Part shown: piece after piece, positions 43,604-51,075 of the stretch
How positions within the stretch are numbered: the stretch's first letter is position 1
Layout: every line of letters begins with the position of its first letter
Assembly: GCF_907164905.1 (NCBI RefSeq)
Contig: NZ_CAJRAF010000002.1
Location: 3,868,001-3,932,000 of the forward strand
From: Dyadobacter sp. CECT 9275
GTDB taxonomy: Bacteria; Bacteroidota; Bacteroidia; Cytophagales; Spirosomataceae
Length of the DNA: 64,000 nucleotides
Reading direction: 5' to 3'
Made by a program: the position numbers and the translations under genes
Notes under the pieces: generated by a model
Database searches by the model: none
The model's input: the letters and a program-made list of their open reading frames with translations, nothing else
Told to the model about the DNA's origin: nothing

Positions 43604-44527
43604 ATGGATCGTAGAAATTTCATGAGTTCGGCCATAGGCGGTACAGGACTACTTGCCGGATTAGATAGTATAATGTCACAGACAGGTGCGCCGGCTCAAT
43701 TTGCCGATAAGTTTGCGCTCAAGATACTGGGGACCAACTGGGGGTTTTCGGGTACTACGGATCAGTTTTGCGCCGCAGTAAAAAAAGAGGGTTACGACGG
43801 GATTGAAATATGGTGGCAGGGTAATAAGGAAAAGAGGGAAGAACTCTTCGCGGCACTGAAAAAGTATGACCTGGAAGTAGGATTTTTATGCGGAGCGGGT
43901 GATACTGAATATAATGCACACCTGGCATCTTTTAAGAATTCGATCAACGCCGCTACTTCTCAGTTTGATCGCAAACCATTGTATATCAATTGTCATAGTG
44001 GAAGGGATTTTTTTACCTATGATCAAAACAGGGCCATCATTGATCATACCACCGAAGCAACTGCCAAAACCGGCATTCCTATTTATCATGAAACGCACAG
44101 GGGCCGCATGCTTTTTGCGGCGCACATAACGCGAAATTTCATTGAAAAAAATCCGGCACTGCGCCTTACCCTGGATATCTCGCACTGGTGTAATGTTCAT
44201 GAAAGCCTATTGGAGAACCAGCAGGAAACGGTCAAACTCGCTCTTTCCCGCGTGGGACATATTCACTCCCGCATTGGGCATGCAGAAGGCCCGCAGGTTA
44301 GTGACCCGCGTGCTCCGGAATGGGAAGCGGAGGTGAAAGCACATTTCACCTGGTGGGATACTGTGGTAGAACAAAAGGTGAAAAATGGAGAAACGCTGAC
44401 ATTCTTAACGGAATTCGGTCCGCCCAATTATTTACCTACACTGCCTTATACCGCGCAACCAGTAGCTGACCAGTGGGCTATTAATGTGCACATGATGAAA
44501 TTACTGAGGAAGCGCTATCTAAAATAG
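43604..44527 (+). CDS. Exported sugar phosphate isomerase/epimerase-like TIM-barrel protein
   Basis: 307 residues, start MDRRNFMSSAIGGTGLLAGL, a twin-arginine-like export signal. The xylose-isomerase-type TIM barrel is seen in EGYDGIEIWWQG, YINCHSGRDFFTYDQ, IYHETHRGRMLFA, LTLDISHWCNVHES, GHIHSRIGHAEGPQ and FLTEFGPPNY, with His/Glu/Asp residues placed to hold a metal. It is the last gene of the carbohydrate locus, 42 bases after the cytochrome/LRR gene, and mirrors the similar gene at 23935-24837. The substrate is unknown. Confidence 0.82.
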   Translation: MDRRNFMSSAIGGTGLLAGLDSIMSQTGAPAQFADKFALKILGTNWGFSGTTDQFCAAVKKEGYDGIEIWWQGNKEKREELFAALKKYDLEVGFLCGAGDTEYNAHLASFKNSINAATSQFDRKPLYINCHSGRDFFTYDQNRAIIDHTTEATAKTGIPIYHETHRGRMLFAAHITRNFIEKNPALRLTLDISHWCNVHESLLENQQETVKLALSRVGHIHSRIGHAEGPQVSDPRAPEWEAEVKAHFTWWDTVVEQKVKNGETLTFLTEFGPPNYLPTLPYTAQPVADQWAINVHMMKLLRKRYLK

Positions 44528-44546
44528 GCGATGTTCAGATAAGAAC

Positions 44547-45032
44547 TCATAACTTTTTTTCCACCAGTTTCACAATCCGTTTTAATCCTTCGGTATCGGT
44601 TTCGTCAAAGTCATCCAGCTGGTCGCTATCCACATCCAGGACCATCGCTACGGTACCATTACGGTGCAGAACCGGTAAAACAATCTCAGATCTGGAAGCC
44701 GAGCTGCATGCTATGTGACCGGGAAATTTGTCAACGTCGGGAACGACAATGGTTTCTTTCCTGGTATAGGAGGCACCACATACGCCCTTATTAAAAGGGA
44801 TGCGGGTGCAGGCCAGAGGGCCCTGAAATGGACCCAGAACAAGCTGGCCTTCTTTAACCACATAAAATCCTACCCAAAAAAAGCCAAAAGCCTCTTTAAG
44901 AACCGCTGTAATATTTGCCAGATTGGCCGTCAGATCACTCTCCGAACCAATAACTGACTCGATCTGGGGGAGAAGAGTGGCATATATTTCGCTCCGGTCC
45001 GTTGTTTTTGGAATGATAAGTTCTTCCGCCAT
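44547..45032 (-). CDS. msrC: Free methionine-(R)-sulfoxide reductase (GAF-domain MsrC)
   Basis: 161 residues, a single GAF domain. The three functional cysteines are present with family spacing: C75 in LACTRIPF, C85 in GVCGAS and C109 in HIACSS. The block FPGHIACSSASRSEIVLPV is diagnostic. The enzyme reduces free L-methionine-(R)-sulfoxide using thioredoxin. It is convergent with the carbohydrate locus (19 bases between the stops) and divergent from purU, so it is a single-gene unit. Confidence 0.92.
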   Translation of the reverse strand: MAEELIIPKTTDRSEIYATLLPQIESVIGSESDLTANLANITAVLKEAFGFFWVGFYVVKEGQLVLGPFQGPLACTRIPFNKGVCGASYTRKETIVVPDVDKFPGHIACSSASRSEIVLPVLHRNGTVAMVLDVDSDQLDDFDETDTEGLKRIVKLVEKKL

Positions 45033-45216
45033 AATTTTAAATATTTAATACTATCCCCAACAGGAACAAAGGCTGAAAAGTTACTTTGAAATATAGAATT
45101 CTTATTTTTCCTCTTCCCGGTCGCTCCAGGAAGGAATGTAGCAAGACATAGCAGAATTGGGTTGAAAATATGTTTATTTAGTACTCTGGTATTTTACAGG
45201 AAATTACAAGGTTAAA

Positions 45217-46050
45217 ATGATGCAACGCCACATATTATTAATGGACGGCCCGGATCACAAAGGGCTGATCTACCAGGTAACACGCATACTTTTTGAACAC
45301 AATCAGAATATTATCCGGAATGATGAATATGTAAGCCCTTCGGGATATTTTTTCATGCGGACGGAGTTTGATGGCGAGGCCGATGTTTCTGAATTGCTTT
45401 ATGCGCTGCAAAAGGAGCTACCGATCGGACTTAACCTGAGGATTAATCCCAGGAAGAAAAAGGATGTAGTACTTTTTGTTACCAAAGAACATCATTGTCT
45501 GGGTGAGTTGCTGATCCGTTATGCGTTTGACGAGCTGGATGCTACCATACTGGCGGTGATAAGCAATTACAATACACTCCAGCCGCTGGTGGGAAAATTT
45601 GGCATTCCGTTCCACTTTATTTCGCACGAAAATAAAAGCCGGGAGGAACATGAAGAAGCTATTTTAAGAACGCTGGATGTATATCGTCCTGAATTCCTGG
45701 TACTGGCAAAATATATGCGCATTATCACTCCGGAGTTTGTGAGTCATTTCCCCAATCGGATCATTAACATTCATCACTCGTTTTTGCCTGCATTCATAGG
45801 TGCTAATCCTTACAGGCAGGCTTACGAAAGAGGGGTTAAAATCATTGGAGCTACGGCGCATTTCGTCAATAACGATCTGGATGAAGGGCCGATCATTGCA
45901 CAGGATGTGAAGGCGGTAAATCACAGTCAGACGGCATCAGATATGGCCACTTTGGGAAGAGATACCGAGAAAGCAGTACTGTCGAAAGCGTTAAAACTGG
46001 TTTTCAATGACCGCGTTTTTATTCACCATAACAGAACAATTATTTTGTAG
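45217..46050 (+). CDS. purU: Formyltetrahydrofolate deformylase
   Basis: 277 residues. An N-terminal ACT-type domain (LLMDGPDHKGLIYQVTRILF) is followed by a formyltransferase-fold domain with NIHHSFLPAFIGANPY and FVNNDLDEGPIIAQD, which supply the Asn/His/Asp catalytic set. It hydrolyses 10-formyl-THF to THF and formate, in balance with glycine and purine synthesis. The length is normal. The gene stands alone and ends with a shared terminator against leuA. Confidence 0.93.
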   Translation: MMQRHILLMDGPDHKGLIYQVTRILFEHNQNIIRNDEYVSPSGYFFMRTEFDGEADVSELLYALQKELPIGLNLRINPRKKKDVVLFVTKEHHCLGELLIRYAFDELDATILAVISNYNTLQPLVGKFGIPFHFISHENKSREEHEEAILRTLDVYRPEFLVLAKYMRIITPEFVSHFPNRIINIHHSFLPAFIGANPYRQAYERGVKIIGATAHFVNNDLDEGPIIAQDVKAVNHSQTASDMATLGRDTEKAVLSKALKLVFNDRVFIHHNRTIIL

Positions 46051-46059
46051 TAAAACAAG

Positions 46060-46094
46060 AAAAAGCCCTTAGTCAGAATCACCGAGGGCTTTTT
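46060..46094. terminator. Bidirectional terminator between purU and leuA
   Basis: AAAAAGCCCT (46060-46069) and AGGGCTTTTT (46085-46094) form a 10-bp stem with a 15-base loop. A/T tracts on both sides allow termination of purU (plus) and leuA (minus). Confidence 0.85.
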
Positions 46095-46193
46095 ATAATC
46101 TGATGGATGTTATTGAATATGTAATGTTACAAAAAATTCTTTAAAACATCAAATTCATTTTCAGATGGTTAACCAATTCTAATGGGATTCTAA

Positions 46194-47348
46194 TCAGACC
46201 GTCGCGAAAGCACGGGTGAGCTCCACCAAATCAGCATCGTTCACTTCTTTTTTCAGGTCGGCAACTTCCAAAAACCGGGTGTACAATTCATCTACGGCCG
46301 GTTTATCGTAAGAAAAGCCCAAAAGCTCCAGCCTGTGTTTAAGGGCATGGCGTCCGCTTCTGGCCGTAAGTACGATGTCCGACTTATCGACACCTACATC
46401 ATGCGGGTTCATGATCTCGTAATTGAGATTATTTTTCAGGAAACCATCCTGATGTATACCCGATGAATGTGCAAAAGCATTACGGCCGACAATGGCCTTG
46501 TTGGCTTGTACCTGCATCCGCATCATTTTGGACACCAGCTGGCTGGTTGGATAAATATACTGCGTGTTCACACCGGTTTCCAGGCCAAGTTCCTTGTGCA
46601 CGTTTAGCGCCATCACAACCTCTTCCAAAGAGGTGTTTCCGGCTCTTTCGCCTATTCCGTTAATGGTTACCTCCACTTGCCGGGCTCCCTGCGTAATCCC
46701 CGCGATGGAGTTTGCCGTAGCCAGCCCCAGGTCATTATGGCAATGTATGGAGATCGTAGCTTTGTGAACATTTTTCACATTTTCGAAGATGTACCGGATT
46801 TTTCCGCCGTATTCGTCGGGGAGGCAGTAGCCTGTGGTGTCCGGGATATTTACAACCGTGGCACCGGCGCCAATGACTGCCTCTACCAATTGAGCAAGAA
46901 AAACCAGGTCTGCACGACCTGCATCTTCGCAGTAAAACTCCACGTCTTCTACTTTGGTGCGGGCGTATTTGGTTGCAGAAACAGCACGCTCGATAATTTT
47001 TTCGCGGGTGGTATTGAATTTATGCTGAATATGAATATCCGACGAGCCGATTCCGGTATGAATGCGTCCTCTTTGCGCATATTGCAGGGCTTCGGCAGCC
47101 GCATCAATATCTCCCACAACAGCACGGGAAAGGGCACATATTATAGGTTCACGAACGGCTTTGGATATTTCAACAACGGACCGGAAATCGCCGGGGCTAG
47201 AAACCGGGAAACCTGCTTCTATCACATCTACCCCCAACTTTTCGAGTTGCCTGGCAACAATAATCTTTTCCTCAGTGGTTAATTGGCTGCCTGGAACTTG
47301 CTCGCCATCTCGTAAAGTGGTATCGAAGATCTGAACTCTTTGACTCAT
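46194..47348 (-). CDS. leuA: 2-isopropylmalate synthase, short form without the leucine-binding domain
   Basis: 384 residues. The HMGL-type TIM barrel is clear: [50 protein letters not shown] and [19 protein letters not shown]. It condenses acetyl-CoA and 2-oxoisovalerate, the first leucine-specific step. The protein ends shortly after the barrel (ELTRAFATV), so the C-terminal LeuA dimer/allosteric domain of about 130 residues found in long forms is missing. Short forms occur in related bacteria. It is preceded by a leader peptide and attenuator. The family also includes homocitrate and citramalate synthases, but the location favours LeuA. Confidence 0.88.
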   Translation of the reverse strand: MSQRVQIFDTTLRDGEQVPGSQLTTEEKIIVARQLEKLGVDVIEAGFPVSSPGDFRSVVEISKAVREPIICALSRAVVGDIDAAAEALQYAQRGRIHTGIGSSDIHIQHKFNTTREKIIERAVSATKYARTKVEDVEFYCEDAGRADLVFLAQLVEAVIGAGATVVNIPDTTGYCLPDEYGGKIRYIFENVKNVHKATISIHCHNDLGLATANSIAGITQGARQVEVTINGIGERAGNTSLEEVVMALNVHKELGLETGVNTQYIYPTSQLVSKMMRMQVQANKAIVGRNAFAHSSGIHQDGFLKNNLNYEIMNPHDVGVDKSDIVLTARSGRHALKHRLELLGFSYDKPAVDELYTRFLEVADLKKEVNDADLVELTRAFATV

Positions 47349-47405
47349 CGGTGGGTATGGTGAAATTGTAATTGGGTCACTAATTTACAAATATTCAAGA
47401 AATAT

Positions 47406-47437
47406 AAAACCCTTTCTTTGTCAGGAGAAAGGGTTTT
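47406..47437 (-). terminator. leuA attenuator terminator hairpin
   Basis: AAAACCCTTTCT and AGAAAGGGTTTT form a perfect 12-bp stem with an 8-base loop. On the minus strand the stem end continues TTTTATATTT. It lies 58 bases before the leuA ATG and well after the leuB stop, so in its location it controls entry into leuA. Confidence 0.8.
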
Positions 47438-47503
47438 TTTGATCGTTTCAAAACTTTACCTTTCCCGTTTCAGGACAACTTCGTGAGCAGGAGAATAAAG
47501 GTA
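47425..47503 (-). promoter_or_regulatory. leuA attenuator: alternative leader structures
   Basis: On the minus strand, segment 2 (GGGAAAGGTA, 47466-47457) can pair in two ways. It pairs with segment 1, TACCTTT (47503-47497, inside the leader frame), 7 bp. Or it pairs with segment 3, CCTTTCTC (47432-47425), 8 pairs including one G-T, which uses the 5' arm of the terminator. A ribosome stalled on the Leu codons would cover segment 1 and free segment 2 to disrupt the terminator. A ribosome at the stop codon would cover segment 2 and let the terminator form. Confidence 0.75.
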
Positions 47504-47520
47504 TGATTGTGGTATTTCAT
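47470..47520 (-). CDS. Leucine-rich leader peptide of the leuA attenuator
   Basis: ATG at 47520-47518 to TGA at 47472-47470 encodes 16 residues: MKYHNHTFILLLTKLS. Four leucine codons (CTC CTG CTC and TTG) and one isoleucine lie in the middle and end. The stop codon is 33 bases before the terminator stem. Such short peptides with clustered codons for the end-product amino acid are the sensing part of ribosome-mediated attenuators. Confidence 0.75.
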   Translation of the reverse strand: MKYHNHTFILLLTKLS

Positions 47521-47534
47521 GTCAAAACTTATTT

Positions 47535-47546
47535 GCGAAATTTCGC
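47535..47546. promoter_or_regulatory. Palindrome upstream of the leuA leader, shared with ilvD
   Basis: GCGAAATTTCGC is a perfect 12-bp palindrome, preceded on the minus strand by A to give AGCGAAATTTCGC. The same 13-mer stands upstream of the ilvD leader at 61196-61208. It ends 15 bases before the leader ATG. A TAAGTTTT element follows it on the minus strand (47531-47524) and could be a -7 box, which would put the palindrome over the core promoter. Confidence 0.6.
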
Positions 47547-47622
47547 TGATTGCGATTTTCTTCTGCAAAGAAAATATAAGTTTTGCTTGAAACAAATATT
47601 ATTTGGTAAAACTTGCTAAAAA

Positions 47623-48693
47623 TCAGATTCTTTTCAGCAATTCCTCACCCGCGGCTTCCGTATTCAGGATTTTTTCTGAAGGTGTGGAAGCATCTGCAAT
47701 GTCCCGCGTTCTGAAACCATCTTTAAGCAGTTTGTCCACTGCGGCAATGACGGTATCGGCTTCTTCTTTTAATCCAAAAGATATATCGAGCAGCAGGGCC
47801 ACTGAAAGTACCGATGCAAGCGGATTAGCAACACCCTTTCCGGTAATGTCGTGAGCAGAGCCGTGGATCGGTTCATAAACTCCTGTGCTGTCTCCCACCG
47901 AGGCAGATGCGAGCATACCCATGGATCCTGCTATCTGGCTGGCTTCGTCGGTAAGGATATCTCCAAAAAGGTTAGCAGTTACCACTACATCAAAACGTTT
48001 GGGATCTTTGATCAGCATCATCGCAGCCGAATCAACAAACTGGTGTTCCACTTCGATATCCGGATATTCAGGGGCAATAGCCTGTACCACTTCTCTCCAT
48101 AAACGGCTTGTTTCCAAAACATTGGCTTTGTCTACAGAGCATAATTTTTTACGGCGGGTTCCCGCGGCTTCAAAGGCTTTACGCGCAATGCGTTCCACTT
48201 CGTAGCGGCTGTATTCTGCAATATCGTAGGCGGTATCTCCCTCATTTTTCCGGCCTTTTTCTCCGAAGTAAATATCTCCGGTAAGTTCGCGGAAGAAAAG
48301 GATATCCGAGCCCTTCAGTATCTCAGGCTTGATAGAGGAAGCACCCAGAAGCTCATCAAATAATTTAATAGGTCTTAAGTTGGCATACAGGCCCAGTTCT
48401 TTACGCATTTTCAGCAATCCTTGTTCAGGACGTACCTGTGCGGAAGGGTCATTGTCGTATTTCGGATGACCCACAGCACCAAAAAGGACTGCATCCGATG
48501 CCTTCATTTTTTCCAGCGTTTCCTCAGGAAGGGGATTTCCGGTCGCTTCAATAGCCACGTGCCCTATGAGCGCCTCGTCATAAGTGAATTCGTGTCCGAA
48601 TTTTTCTGCAATTTTTTCCAGGACTTTTTTTCCGACAGCCGTTACTTCCTGTCCGATCCCGTCACCCGGTACTACTAAAATGTGTTTTTTCAT
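47623..48693 (-). CDS. leuB: 3-isopropylmalate dehydrogenase
   Basis: 356 residues starting MKKHILVVPGDGIGQEVTAV. The family blocks are GAVGHPKYD, LRPIKLF, RELTGDIYFG, SVDKANVLETSRLWREVV, VDSAAMMLIKDP, TANLFGDILTDEASQIAGSM and EPIHGSAHDITGKG. The NAD-dependent oxidative decarboxylation gives 2-oxoisocaproate. I use the ATG at 48693; an ATG at 48738 would add 15 residues without family similarity. It follows the citramalate-synthase-like gene by 92 bases and precedes leuA. Confidence 0.95.
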   Translation of the reverse strand: MKKHILVVPGDGIGQEVTAVGKKVLEKIAEKFGHEFTYDEALIGHVAIEATGNPLPEETLEKMKASDAVLFGAVGHPKYDNDPSAQVRPEQGLLKMRKELGLYANLRPIKLFDELLGASSIKPEILKGSDILFFRELTGDIYFGEKGRKNEGDTAYDIAEYSRYEVERIARKAFEAAGTRRKKLCSVDKANVLETSRLWREVVQAIAPEYPDIEVEHQFVDSAAMMLIKDPKRFDVVVTANLFGDILTDEASQIAGSMGMLASASVGDSTGVYEPIHGSAHDITGKGVANPLASVLSVALLLDISFGLKEEADTVIAAVDKLLKDGFRTRDIADASTPSEKILNTEAAGEELLKRI

Positions 48694-48728
48694 TATTGAA
48701 TCTATTAATTTAAAGCGTTCGTTCAGAC

Positions 48729-48774
48729 AGGAATCCAAGCAATCCGGGAGTACTTAACAGATATCCGGATTCCT
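48729..48774. repeat. Alternative inverted repeats between the cimA-like gene and leuB
   Basis: The segment at 48765-48774 (CCGGATTCCT) can pair with AGGAATCC at 48729-48736 (8 bp) or with AATCCGG at 48741-48747 (7 bp). The two pairings share the same arm and so exclude each other. No T-run follows on the minus strand. Confidence 0.35.
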
Positions 48775-48785
48775 ATTTATTCTAT

Positions 48786-50306
48786 TCAACCTATCAAATT
48801 TAACATCTTCTGAGTTGCTTTGATGGCAGACACAGCCTGGTCGGAATCAAGCCCGCGGGTTTTAATTTCCTTGCTGTTGATATTCCAGGTAATAATTGTT
48901 TCGCAAAGCGCATCGGTATTTCCACCCGGCGGAATACGTACGGCGTAATCAGTCAGCATCGGAAGAATAATGCCTTTTTTTACATATATCTTTTTGAGCG
49001 CATTCATGAAGGCGTCGTACTGGCCATCTCCCTGAGCGCTTTCTTCAAAAACCTCTTCCCCAAACCGGATCTGTAAAGTCGCCGACGGTTTCAGGTTTTT
49101 GGAATGCGTCAGTACATAGTTGACCATCTCAACTTTTTCTTCAATGGCGCTGCTATCCAGTACATCAGAAATAATATATGGCAAATCTTCCGGGGTTACC
49201 ATCTCTTTGCGGTCACCGAGCTCAATGATCCGCTGGGTAACTTTCTTCAGATCGGTATCCGAAAGCGTAATGCCCAGATCTTTGAGGTTGTTTTCAATAT
49301 TGGCCTTGCCGGAAGTCTTCCCAAGCGCATACAATCTCTGGCGTCCGAAGCGCTGAGGCATTAACTTGCTGAAATAGAGATTGTTTTTTTTATCTCCATC
49401 GGCATGGATTCCTGCGGTTTGGGTAAAAACACTTTCCCCGGTGATCGGCTTATTGGAGGGGATCCTGATACCCGAGAAGGTTTCAATCAGCTTGCTGATC
49501 GAATACAGGGATTTTTCAACAACGGAAGTTTCAATTTCCGGCATGAAGTCTTTAATCACCGCAATGGTACTGGCAAGCGGGGCGTTCCCGGCTCTCTCTC
49601 CCATACCATTTACGGTAAGGTGCAGGCCATGCGCACCGGCGCGGATGGCCTCCATTACATTAGCAATGCTCAGGTCGTAGTCGTTGTGGGCATGAAACTC
49701 AAAATGCTGCCCGGGATAACGGTCTACGATTAACTTGGTAAAAGTATAAGACTCCGCCGGGGTCAGGATTCCCAGGGTATCCGGCAGGAGGATACGCCTG
49801 ACGGGCAGAGTGGTCAGGAAGTCCAGTGAGGCAAACACATAATCCGGAGAAGAACGCATGCCGTTGCTCCAGTCTTCAAGGTAAACGTTACAGTCAATGT
49901 CATGAGACTGTGCGAGCTCAATTACGTTTTTGATATCGGCAAAATGCTCTTCAGGCGTTTTTTTGAGCTGGTGCGTGAGGTGATTCATAGAACCCTTCGT
50001 GAGCAGGTTCATCACTCTGGCACCAGACTGGAGCATCCAGTTGATAGACTGATCTCCGTCAACAAAGGTGAGTACCTCAATTTTATCCAGAAAACCGTTG
50101 GTCCTGGCCCAGTCGGTTATTTTCTTAACCGCCTGAAACTCACCTTCGGATACCCGTGCGGAGGCAACCTCGATACGGTCGACCTTTACTTCCTGTAACA
50201 GAAGCTGAGCGATTGTTAATTTTTCGGAAGAGGAAAACGACACTCCGCTGGTTTGCTCACCATCGCGCAGTGTCGTGTCCATTATTTCAATATAGCGGCT
50301 GTTCAT
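48786..50306 (-). CDS. Citramalate/2-isopropylmalate synthase-like enzyme with regulatory domain
   Basis: 506 residues. The HMGL-type barrel ([77 protein letters not shown]) is followed by a C-terminal LeuA-dimer type regulatory domain (about 380-500: KPSATLQIRFGEEVFEESAQ, GDGQYDAFMNAL, DYAVRIPPGGNTDALCETII). In Bacteroidota this long paralogue beside leuCD is often considered an (R)-citramalate synthase, making 2-oxobutyrate for isoleucine from pyruvate. It lies between leuD and leuB. A second 2-isopropylmalate synthase remains possible, so I give no symbol. Confidence 0.85.
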   Translation of the reverse strand: MNSRYIEIMDTTLRDGEQTSGVSFSSSEKLTIAQLLLQEVKVDRIEVASARVSEGEFQAVKKITDWARTNGFLDKIEVLTFVDGDQSINWMLQSGARVMNLLTKGSMNHLTHQLKKTPEEHFADIKNVIELAQSHDIDCNVYLEDWSNGMRSSPDYVFASLDFLTTLPVRRILLPDTLGILTPAESYTFTKLIVDRYPGQHFEFHAHNDYDLSIANVMEAIRAGAHGLHLTVNGMGERAGNAPLASTIAVIKDFMPEIETSVVEKSLYSISKLIETFSGIRIPSNKPITGESVFTQTAGIHADGDKKNNLYFSKLMPQRFGRQRLYALGKTSGKANIENNLKDLGITLSDTDLKKVTQRIIELGDRKEMVTPEDLPYIISDVLDSSAIEEKVEMVNYVLTHSKNLKPSATLQIRFGEEVFEESAQGDGQYDAFMNALKKIYVKKGIILPMLTDYAVRIPPGGNTDALCETIITWNINSKEIKTRGLDSDQAVSAIKATQKMLNLIG

Positions 50307-50331
50307 AGATAGGGCAGTCGGCCTTGGCTGT

Positions 50332-50383
50332 GGGCCATCGGCCCGGCAGGAGGCCGGTAACCAAAAGCAGTGGCCAGGCGCCT
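50332..50383. repeat. Cluster of small G/C-rich hairpins between leuD and the cimA-like gene
   Basis: Three self-complementary elements lie in 52 bases: GGGCC-ATC-GGCCC (50332-50344), CCGGC-AGGAG-GCCGG (50343-50357) and the palindrome AGGCGCCT (50376-50383). The composition is very different from the flanking genes. It could be a dispersed intergenic repeat or an RNA-stability element. Confidence 0.4.
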
Positions 50384-50384
50384 G

Positions 50385-50981
50385 TTAGTAAATTCTTTCG
50401 GCTTCGAATTTTTTGATATCCTCCTTCATCGCCTGAAGATAGTCGATATCATCAAAGCCATTTGTAAGGTTATGTTTTTTATAACCGTTGATATCAAACG
50501 ATTCTTTTTCACCTGTTGCAAGAATGGTGATCGTTTGCTCCGGAAGATTAACTTCCAGTTCTGTCTTTGGGTCGGCTTCTATTGCCAGGAAAATCTTATC
50601 CAGGAACTCAGGGCTGACCTGTACGGGCAAGATACCAATGTTGAGGGAGTTACCTTTGAAGATATCCGCAAAAAAGCTGGACACCACACAGCGGAAGCCA
50701 TAGTCGTAAATGGCCCATGCAGCATGCTCACGGCTGGATCCGCTTCCAAAATTATGCCCCCCTACCAGGATTTTTCCTGAATAAATGGGATTGTTAAGGA
50801 CGAAATCTTCTTTGGGCGTATCGTCGCCGTTGTAACGCCAGTCTCTGAAAAGATTGTCCCCGAATCCTTCGCGTTTGGTCGCTTTCAAAAAGCGCGCTGG
50901 GATAATCTGATCTGTATCCACATTCTCAATCGGAAGGGGAACAGCAGTGCTTTTTAATATGGTGAATTTGTCGTAAGCCAT
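50385..50981 (-). CDS. leuD: 3-isopropylmalate dehydratase small subunit
   Basis: 198 residues, the usual length. The swivelling domain is marked by [34 protein letters not shown] and [17 protein letters not shown]. With LeuC it isomerises 2-isopropylmalate to 3-isopropylmalate and can also hydrate citraconate in the citramalate route. It follows leuC by 94 bases. Confidence 0.95.
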   Translation of the reverse strand: MAYDKFTILKSTAVPLPIENVDTDQIIPARFLKATKREGFGDNLFRDWRYNGDDTPKEDFVLNNPIYSGKILVGGHNFGSGSSREHAAWAIYDYGFRCVVSSFFADIFKGNSLNIGILPVQVSPEFLDKIFLAIEADPKTELEVNLPEQTITILATGEKESFDINGYKKHNLTNGFDDIDYLQAMKEDIKKFEAERIY

Positions 50982-50988
50982 TTCTAGG

Positions 50989-51020
50989 TAGCTGTCGGCT
51001 TTTAGCTATTAGCTCTTGGC
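50989..51020. repeat. TAGCTNTTNGC-type short repeat between leuC and leuD
   Basis: TAGCTGTCGGCTTTTAGC followed by TATTAGCTCTTGGC is a degenerate tandem repeat of a GC-TTTTAGC unit. Similar AGCT-rich stretches are seen in intergenic regions of other Bacteroidota (general knowledge, not checked). No function is known. Confidence 0.35.
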
Positions 51021-51075
51021 GTAATAGTAATTGCTTTCAGGGTTAATTGTAAAAATAATATTAGAAAAGAGTGCG

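Noticed and set aside
44528..44546. Terminator between the convergent TIM-barrel gene and msrC
   Set aside because: The 19-base gap has no inverted repeat.
46677..47282. 201-codon open frame on the plus strand over leuA
   Set aside because: It is antisense to the well-supported leuA, has no recognisable domain, and its residue pattern mirrors the leuA codons.
47406..47437. The hairpin before leuA as simply the leuB terminator
   Set aside because: It lies about 185 bases after the leuB stop but only 58 bases before leuA, and comes directly after a Leu-rich short frame with alternative pairings. Attenuation explains it better, though leuB transcripts would also end there.
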